DNA of 64,000 nucleotides from positions 930,001 to 994,000 of the forward strand of contig NZ_CP047958.1 of NCBI RefSeq assembly GCF_014304815.1. Reading direction: 5' to 3'. The notes beneath the pieces were generated by a model. That model had not been told where the DNA came from and made no database searches. It worked only from the letters and a program-made list of their open reading frames with translations. Source of the stretch: Synechococcus sp. MIT S9220 (GTDB lineage Bacteria > Cyanobacteriota > Cyanobacteriia > PCC-6307 > Cyanobiaceae). Shown piece by piece: positions 59,344 to 64,000 of the stretch (the first letter of the stretch is position 1; each line of letters opens with the position of its first letter). A program made the position numbers and the translations under genes.

Positions 59344-59381
59344 AGCAATTCGAGCGAAATCAACCAAACAAGAAAAGCATT

Positions 59382-59412
59382 AAAAAAGCCCCAACAAAGT
59401 GGGGCTTTTTTT
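59382..59412. terminator. bidirectional intrinsic terminator
   Basis: AAAAAAGCCCC (59382-59392) pairs perfectly with GGGGCTTTTTT (59401-59411) around an 8-nt loop, giving T-runs on both strands. It can end the plus-strand small gene and the minus-strand tRNA. Confidence 0.9.
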
Positions 59413-59415
59413 AAT

Positions 59416-59492
<77 letters not shown>

Positions 59493-59543
59493 GTGACTCA
59501 AGAACTATACAACTTGGTGATCGAAGACACCACTCAATGGTGT

Positions 59544-60518
59544 TCAGGACGTTCGCAGCTCACCTTCCACATCCAGGTGAACGCCAGGGTTGAGGATCAG
59601 CAGCTGTTCCTCCAGTTCCTTCAGTCCGCTCGGCGTCATCCAATCGAGCTGACGCAGCAGATGCAGGGCTACAGCCTGTTTGGCACGTCGGGCGCCATCT
59701 TCAACCTTGATGGCCACGCCAAGTCCTTCTCCGGTTCGGCTCAGACATTGAATGCCTTCTGCCCCTCCTTTGCTAATCACCTGGTGATGGGAGCGTCGCA
59801 TCAATTCCGTATCGAATCGACCTTCCCCAGCCACCAGTTCCGGATGCGCAAGCATCGCCCGGCTGATCTGTTCGAGCTCCGCATGAGCGGAAGAGCCCAG
59901 ATGGGCAAATAACAGTGCCATCTGGTCGAGCTGAAGGCGCAGTGTGGGGGCGCCGCAGTCATCGCGTTCAGCGACCAGTTCATCAGGGGGCAAGCCGAGC
60001 AGTTCTGCCACGCGACGCGTAATCTCCTGCTGCAGAGGATGGTCTCCCTGGAGGTAGGTCTCAACGGGCCATCCCATTTTGCGAGCAGTGATTAAAAAAG
60101 CAGCGTGCTTGCCCGAGCAGTTGTGCTCTAGAGGACTCGACCGGCCTGATGGGATGGGGCACTGCAGATCATCACTGTCCAGTTCTGCGTTCCAAAGCAA
60201 CCGAAAGGCCTCACGCGCATGATTTGGGGTGCCTGAATGGGATCCACAGCTAATGGCGATCCCCCGTTCCCCACAGCTGTAGGTCTCCGAGGCACCGCTG
60301 CTGATCAGCGGCAGGGCCTGAAAGGGTTTGAGTGCCGAACGAATGAACGTTTCGAAGTCTGGCTGCCCAGCCTTCATCAGCACCCGGCCGCGGCTGTCGC
60401 AGACCACTGCATGCACACGGTGAGTGGACTCGATCGAGGAGCCTCGCCGCAGCCGGACCTCAAGAGGTGGAGTACTCAGGGAGCGCGCCGAACCGCGGTA
60501 ACCCGATGGGATCGACAT
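59544..60518 (-). CDS. asparaginase (asparaginase II-like family)
   Basis: A 324-residue protein starting MSIPSGYRG. Conserved blocks of the pfam asparaginase_II family: VRRGSSIEST-like start (LRRGSSIESTHRVHAVV), SRGRVLMKAGQPDFETFIRS, SALKPFQALPLI, GIAISCGSHSGTPNHAREA, LEHNCSGKHAAFL, GDHPLQQEI and DDCGAPTLRL. It hydrolyses asparagine to aspartate and ammonia, inferred from family. ATG at 60518 is chosen over an upstream TTG. It overlaps nothing and lies close to the CGLD27-like gene. Confidence 0.85.
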   Translation of the reverse strand: MSIPSGYRGSARSLSTPPLEVRLRRGSSIESTHRVHAVVCDSRGRVLMKAGQPDFETFIRSALKPFQALPLISSGASETYSCGERGIAISCGSHSGTPNHAREAFRLLWNAELDSDDLQCPIPSGRSSPLEHNCSGKHAAFLITARKMGWPVETYLQGDHPLQQEITRRVAELLGLPPDELVAERDDCGAPTLRLQLDQMALLFAHLGSSAHAELEQISRAMLAHPELVAGEGRFDTELMRRSHHQVISKGGAEGIQCLSRTGEGLGVAIKVEDGARRAKQAVALHLLRQLDWMTPSGLKELEEQLLILNPGVHLDVEGELRTS

Positions 60519-60537
60519 GCCCTGTTGTTCCAAAGGT

Positions 60538-61032
60538 TCAGAGAGCCTGACAGATGCTTGCTCCGCCCAGCATCAGACCGGTCACGAGGGCCATGGCCCT
60601 ACCGAGACGGCCAAGGATTGGCCTGACTTCGTGCTGAGCAAGCAGGAGATCACGTTCTCGCCAGGACACAGGTTTTTCCCAGACCTGAAAGTCATACCAG
60701 CCTGATTCCTCATATTCGACCTTCTCCGACAGCAGGCGTTTATGCACGTAGGTCCAGCCCAGCCATTGCCTGATCAACAGCAGCATCGGCATCACAAGGG
60801 CTGCAACAGCACCGGCAAGCAGCAAACGCACTGGATCGTGGCGCAAGGTCCAGCTACCACTGGCCACCAGCACGGTGATTGGTGAAATCAGCAGCCAGCT
60901 GATCAGCAAAGCCCGGTCGAGCGAAATCTGGGCCGTACAGGGCCATGCAAAAAACCAGGATCTGCTGAATTGAGCAAATTCCTCCTGAGGTCTTTGCTCA
61001 GGGGGAACAGGGCAAGGGATGCTCGAGGCCAT
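60538..61032 (-). CDS. CGLD27-like (DUF1230) membrane protein
   Basis: A 164-residue protein with the DUF1230 opening CPVPPEQRPQEEFAQFSRSW followed by two or three membrane helices (LISWLLISPITVLVASG, LLLAGAVAALVMPMLLLI) and the conserved EESGWYDFQVWEKPVSWRER. CGLD27 proteins are conserved in green algae, plants and cyanobacteria and are important for photoautotrophic growth, with unknown molecular role. Same strand and 13 bases downstream of rsfS. Confidence 0.85.
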   Translation of the reverse strand: MASSIPCPVPPEQRPQEEFAQFSRSWFFAWPCTAQISLDRALLISWLLISPITVLVASGSWTLRHDPVRLLLAGAVAALVMPMLLLIRQWLGWTYVHKRLLSEKVEYEESGWYDFQVWEKPVSWRERDLLLAQHEVRPILGRLGRAMALVTGLMLGGASICQAL

Positions 61033-61045
61033 GCCGGGCCGCCTG

Positions 61046-61417
61046 TTAATCGTCAGATGATTTGGACGTTAGGTAGGGACGGCATTCCCCGTGACTCCAA
61101 AATGCTTCAAGGTCGTAGTAACTCCTTTCTCCAGGTTGGAGCACGTGCACGATAAGTTCGCCGTAATCCAGTAAGGCCCAGCGTCCTTCGTTCACTCCCT
61201 CTTTTCGCAAGGGAAGTCTCTGGACCTCATCCTCAATCCGATCCTCGACCGAGCGTGCAATCGCTCTGACTTGAACGTCACTCTGGCCACCGGCGATCAC
61301 CATCCAGTCGGCAAGACTTGAGACCTCATCAACGCGGATGAGCTGAATGTCCACCGCCTTACGGTCATCGCAAGCATCGGCCGCGAGTTCCGCAAGCTGT
61401 TCACTATCCATAGACAT
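61046..61417 (-). CDS. rsfS: ribosomal silencing factor RsfS
   Basis: A 123-residue protein starting MSMDSEQLAELAADACDDRK. Family features: IRVDEVSSLADWMVIAGGQS with VQVRAIARSVEDRIED, then GRWALLDYGELIVHVLQPGE and RSYYDLEAFW. RsfS binds uL14 on the 50S subunit and blocks subunit joining under nutrient limitation. ATG at 61417 starts 14 bases inside the end of the upstream DUF3318 gene. Confidence 0.9.
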   Translation of the reverse strand: MSMDSEQLAELAADACDDRKAVDIQLIRVDEVSSLADWMVIAGGQSDVQVRAIARSVEDRIEDEVQRLPLRKEGVNEGRWALLDYGELIVHVLQPGERSYYDLEAFWSHGECRPYLTSKSSDD

Positions 61418-62039
61418 TTTCGCTGGTGACGGACTGACGGGAACCTTGCTGTTGCGCCATTTCAGCGCGAGCTTTCCCAGCACTCTTGCGTAACGCCTCC
61501 AGTCGGTCTTCGTAGAAGCTGCGTTTTTTCTTCTTTCTGGTTTTTTCGACGAGTTCCTTCAGTGCGCCGCCCAGGCTTTTGTAGGCATTCGGGACGCTGT
61601 AGCCAAAGCGACAGGCCAGATCAATGGCTCGTTCATCAGCCGAGATCGCATCGCGAAGCCGTTTTTCGGCATTGTTCTTCAAATAGAGGCGGTAGCCAGC
61701 GAATCCGGATAATCCAAGGGCCATGAACAAGAGCAGACCGTCTTGCACCCAGAGCTCGCCGATGGCCCCGCCGAGGCCGATCGCTAGGGCCGCCATCTCC
61801 CAGCCATCGCGGGGAATGGTGTCATTCTGAATCCTGCCCACCTCATGCCAGAACAGCAGATTTCGGTGATCGAGAGCCAGGTTGTCCCAGGCGTCGAGAT
61901 CAATCTGAATCTCAACCTCATCCCTGCCGATCTCTTCAAGGGTGATCAAAGCCGGCTCAACGGCAGCGGCTGCCTCGACGAACACCCAGCTCTGCATCTC
62001 CGGGGGAAGCAACCCTTTCAGACGCTGGAGCTCACTCAT
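61404..62039 (-). CDS. DUF3318 membrane protein
   Basis: A 211-residue cyanobacterial protein: MSELQRLKGLLPPEMQSWVF and VEIQIDLDAWDNLALDHRNLL with FWHEVGRIQ, then two membrane segments (AALAIGLGGAIGELW, DGLLLFMALGLSGFAGYRLY) and a basic coiled tail (KELVEKTRKKKKRSFYEDRL). HEVGRIQ has a zincin-like HE dipeptide but not a full HExxH. First gene of a DUF3318-rsfS-CGLD27 cluster and divergent from carB. Confidence 0.8.
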   Translation of the reverse strand: MSELQRLKGLLPPEMQSWVFVEAAAAVEPALITLEEIGRDEVEIQIDLDAWDNLALDHRNLLFWHEVGRIQNDTIPRDGWEMAALAIGLGGAIGELWVQDGLLLFMALGLSGFAGYRLYLKNNAEKRLRDAISADERAIDLACRFGYSVPNAYKSLGGALKELVEKTRKKKKRSFYEDRLEALRKSAGKARAEMAQQQGSRQSVTSENVYG

Positions 62040-62162
62040 AACTGTCGATTGTTCTCCTGACCCCTAACGCTAGCGACTGCCGGGCACCTGCCGCTGAACA
62101 GATGCATGTGGACATGGGGCTGCGTGGGAGACTCAAAAGGTTTGGCTGCAGAGAGAACGCAC

Positions 62163-64000
62163 ATGCCTCGGCGGAATGATCTTCGTCGCATTCTTCTGCT
62201 GGGTTCAGGGCCGATCGTGATCGGCCAGGCTTGTGAGTTCGATTACTCCGGAACTCAGGCGTGCAAAGCACTTCGCGCCGAGGGATATGAGGTCGTGCTG
62301 GTGAATTCCAACCCGGCTTCGATCATGACCGATCCGGATATGGCAGATCGCACCTACGTGGAACCGCTGACCCCTGAGGTGGTCGCAAGGGTGATTGAAC
62401 AGGAGCGACCTGACGCTCTGCTTCCCACCATGGGAGGCCAGACCGCCCTCAATCTGGCTGTCAACCTGGCTGAGGACGGAACCCTGGAGCGATTCGGGGT
62501 CGAGCTGATTGGTGCCGATCTGCAGGCGATCCGAAAAGCTGAGGATCGACTGCTGTTCAAGCAGGCGATGGAGCGGATCGGAGTGAAGGTCTGTCCTTCG
62601 GGAATCGCATCATCGATCGAAGAGGCGGAGGCTGTCGGAGCCGCTATCGGCACTTATCCCAGAATCATCCGCCCCGCCTTCACTCTGGGCGGCAGTGGAG
62701 GTGGCATTGCCTACAACCCTGAGGAATATGCCTCAATCTGCAAAACCGGACTTGATGCCAGTCCCGTCTCGCAGATTCTGATCGAACAGTCGCTGCTGGG
62801 TTGGAAGGAATTTGAACTGGAGGTGATGCGCGATCTCGCCGACAACGTGGTGATTGTTTGCAGCATCGAAAACCTCGATCCCATGGGTGTTCACACCGGT
62901 GATTCGATCACCGTGGCCCCAGCCCAGACCCTCACGGACCGCGAGTACCAACGACTGAGGGATCAATCCATCGCCATTATTCGCGAGATCGGGGTGGCCA
63001 CTGGAGGCAGCAACATCCAATTCGCGATCAACCCCGCCGATGGCGAGGTGGTGGTCATCGAGATGAATCCCCGCGTCAGCCGATCGTCGGCTCTGGCCAG
63101 CAAGGCCACTGGATTCCCCATTGCCAAAATTGCTGCGCGTCTCGCTGTTGGCTACACCCTCGACGAGATTCTCAACGACATCACCGGCAAAACACCCGCC
63201 TGCTTTGAACCGACGATTGATTACGTCGTCACCAAGGTTCCACGCTTCGCCTTTGAAAAATTTAGGGGCTCGCCTGCAGTGCTCACCACGGCCATGAAAT
63301 CGGTGGGTGAAGCCATGGCCATCGGACGCTGTTTCGAGGAGTCGTTCCAGAAAGCTTTGCGATCCTTGGAGACCGGCCTGGCCGGCTGGGGTGGTGATCG
63401 CGCTGAGCCGGAGCTCACCGCTACAGAACTTGACCGCTCCCTGCGTACGCCCTCGCCGGAACGAATCCTTACGGTGCGAACCGCCATGCTGGCGGGACGC
63501 TCGGATGAACAGATTCATCAGCTCAGTCGCATCGACCCCTGGTTCCTGGCCAAGTTGCGCGTTCTGATCAACACCGAATCCGAACTGCTCAACGACCGGC
63601 AGCTGTCGGCCCTCAGCGCTGCGGATTTTCTCCGGCTGAAGCAGCTCGGCTATTCCGATCGTCAGATCGCTTGGTTCACCGGCTCAGATCAGCTGGATGT
63701 GCGCGAAGCGCGACTGAAGCTTGGCGTGCGTCCCGTGTTCAAGACCGTGGACACCTGTGCGGCCGAATTCGCTTCGACCACTCCCTATCACTACTCAACC
63801 TATGAACGTCCTTGGTCTCGCCTGGATGCAACGGGGACACTGACGGTTCAGCCCCCGGCGACAGAAGTGTCAGAGGACAACAGGCGCAAACTGATGATCT
63901 TGGGCGGCGGTCCCAATCGCATTGGTCAAGGCATCGAATTCGATTACTGCTGTTGCCATGCATCGTTTTCAGCCCAGGACCGTGGCTTCGCCACGGTGAT
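62163..64000 (+). CDS. carB: carbamoyl-phosphate synthase large subunit, partial (N-terminal 612 residues)
   Basis: The gene runs off the right edge. It makes carbamoyl phosphate for arginine and pyrimidines from bicarbonate, ammonia (from CarA) and two ATP. The first ATP-grasp half is complete: [91 protein letters not shown] and [20 protein letters not shown]. The linker domain follows and the second half begins [20 protein letters not shown]. About half of a usual ~1100-residue protein is visible. Start ATG at 62163. Confidence 0.95.
   Translation, partial: MPRRNDLRRILLLGSGPIVIGQACEFDYSGTQACKALRAEGYEVVLVNSNPASIMTDPDMADRTYVEPLTPEVVARVIEQERPDALLPTMGGQTALNLAVNLAEDGTLERFGVELIGADLQAIRKAEDRLLFKQAMERIGVKVCPSGIASSIEEAEAVGAAIGTYPRIIRPAFTLGGSGGGIAYNPEEYASICKTGLDASPVSQILIEQSLLGWKEFELEVMRDLADNVVIVCSIENLDPMGVHTGDSITVAPAQTLTDREYQRLRDQSIAIIREIGVATGGSNIQFAINPADGEVVVIEMNPRVSRSSALASKATGFPIAKIAARLAVGYTLDEILNDITGKTPACFEPTIDYVVTKVPRFAFEKFRGSPAVLTTAMKSVGEAMAIGRCFEESFQKALRSLETGLAGWGGDRAEPELTATELDRSLRTPSPERILTVRTAMLAGRSDEQIHQLSRIDPWFLAKLRVLINTESELLNDRQLSALSAADFLRLKQLGYSDRQIAWFTGSDQLDVREARLKLGVRPVFKTVDTCAAEFASTTPYHYSTYERPWSRLDATGTLTVQPPATEVSEDNRRKLMILGGGPNRIGQGIEFDYCCCHASFSAQDRGFATV

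Overview
The window is chromosomal DNA of a unicellular marine picocyanobacterium, most likely marine Synechococcus. Support comes from families that are largely cyanobacterial or picocyanobacterial: DUF1651, DUF3104, a CPP1-like protein, DUF3531, DUF3318, a CGLD27-like protein, a high-light-inducible protein and a VTE6/DUF92 protein, together with a B12-dependent ribonucleotide reductase. Genes are short and densely packed, with many ATGA/GTGA overlaps. No CRISPR array, rRNA or intact insertion sequence was seen.

Layout. (1) 1-6.2 kb: a fatty-acid desaturase, small hypothetical genes, two DUF1651 paralogues, a decayed alpha/beta hydrolase and a TauE/SafE exporter. (2) 6.2-13.3 kb: an accessory, island-like region ending at tRNA-Ser(UGA). 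It holds tiny membrane proteins, an HLIP, a Yfr1-like small RNA, a zinc-finger/secreted-protein gene pair, an integrase N-terminal relic beside the tRNA, and one complete DUF3104 gene plus five partial copies. (3) 13.3-34.7 kb: housekeeping genes, namely nrdJ, an mscS-like gene broken by a frameshift, a methyltransferase, prfC, hslO, an ABC ATPase, rsmE, DUF92/VTE6, a group-3-type sigma factor, mfd and a CtpA-like protease. (4) 34.7-47.7 kb: ispG, a family-4-like uracil-DNA glycosylase and a VOC protein, an aspartate aminotransferase, a three-gene PhnD/PhnC/PhnE-like importer, an SGNH hydrolase, a ribbon-helix-helix gene pair with a tandem operator, alkB and an AEC transporter. (5) 47.9-52.2 kb: an amino-acid ABC operon with an HdeD-like gene embedded. 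(6) 52.2-64 kb: a SulP transporter, FAD and GMC oxidoreductases, a CbiX-type chelatase with a His-rich tail, initiator tRNA-fMet, asparaginase, rsfS and the start of carB.

How the parts fit. Most of the window is core metabolism, translation and repair, carried in short operons. The most unusual stretch is 6.2-13.3 kb. There the DUF3104 3' end recurs in one orientation (8.2, 8.7, 9.5 and 9.7 kb, then the complete gene at 10.3-10.6 kb). Three of the tails start 6-13 nt after a hairpin or terminator, so the region reads like a row of small cassettes separated by copies of one gene end. Annotation used sequence reading only; family names come from recognised motifs, not database searches.
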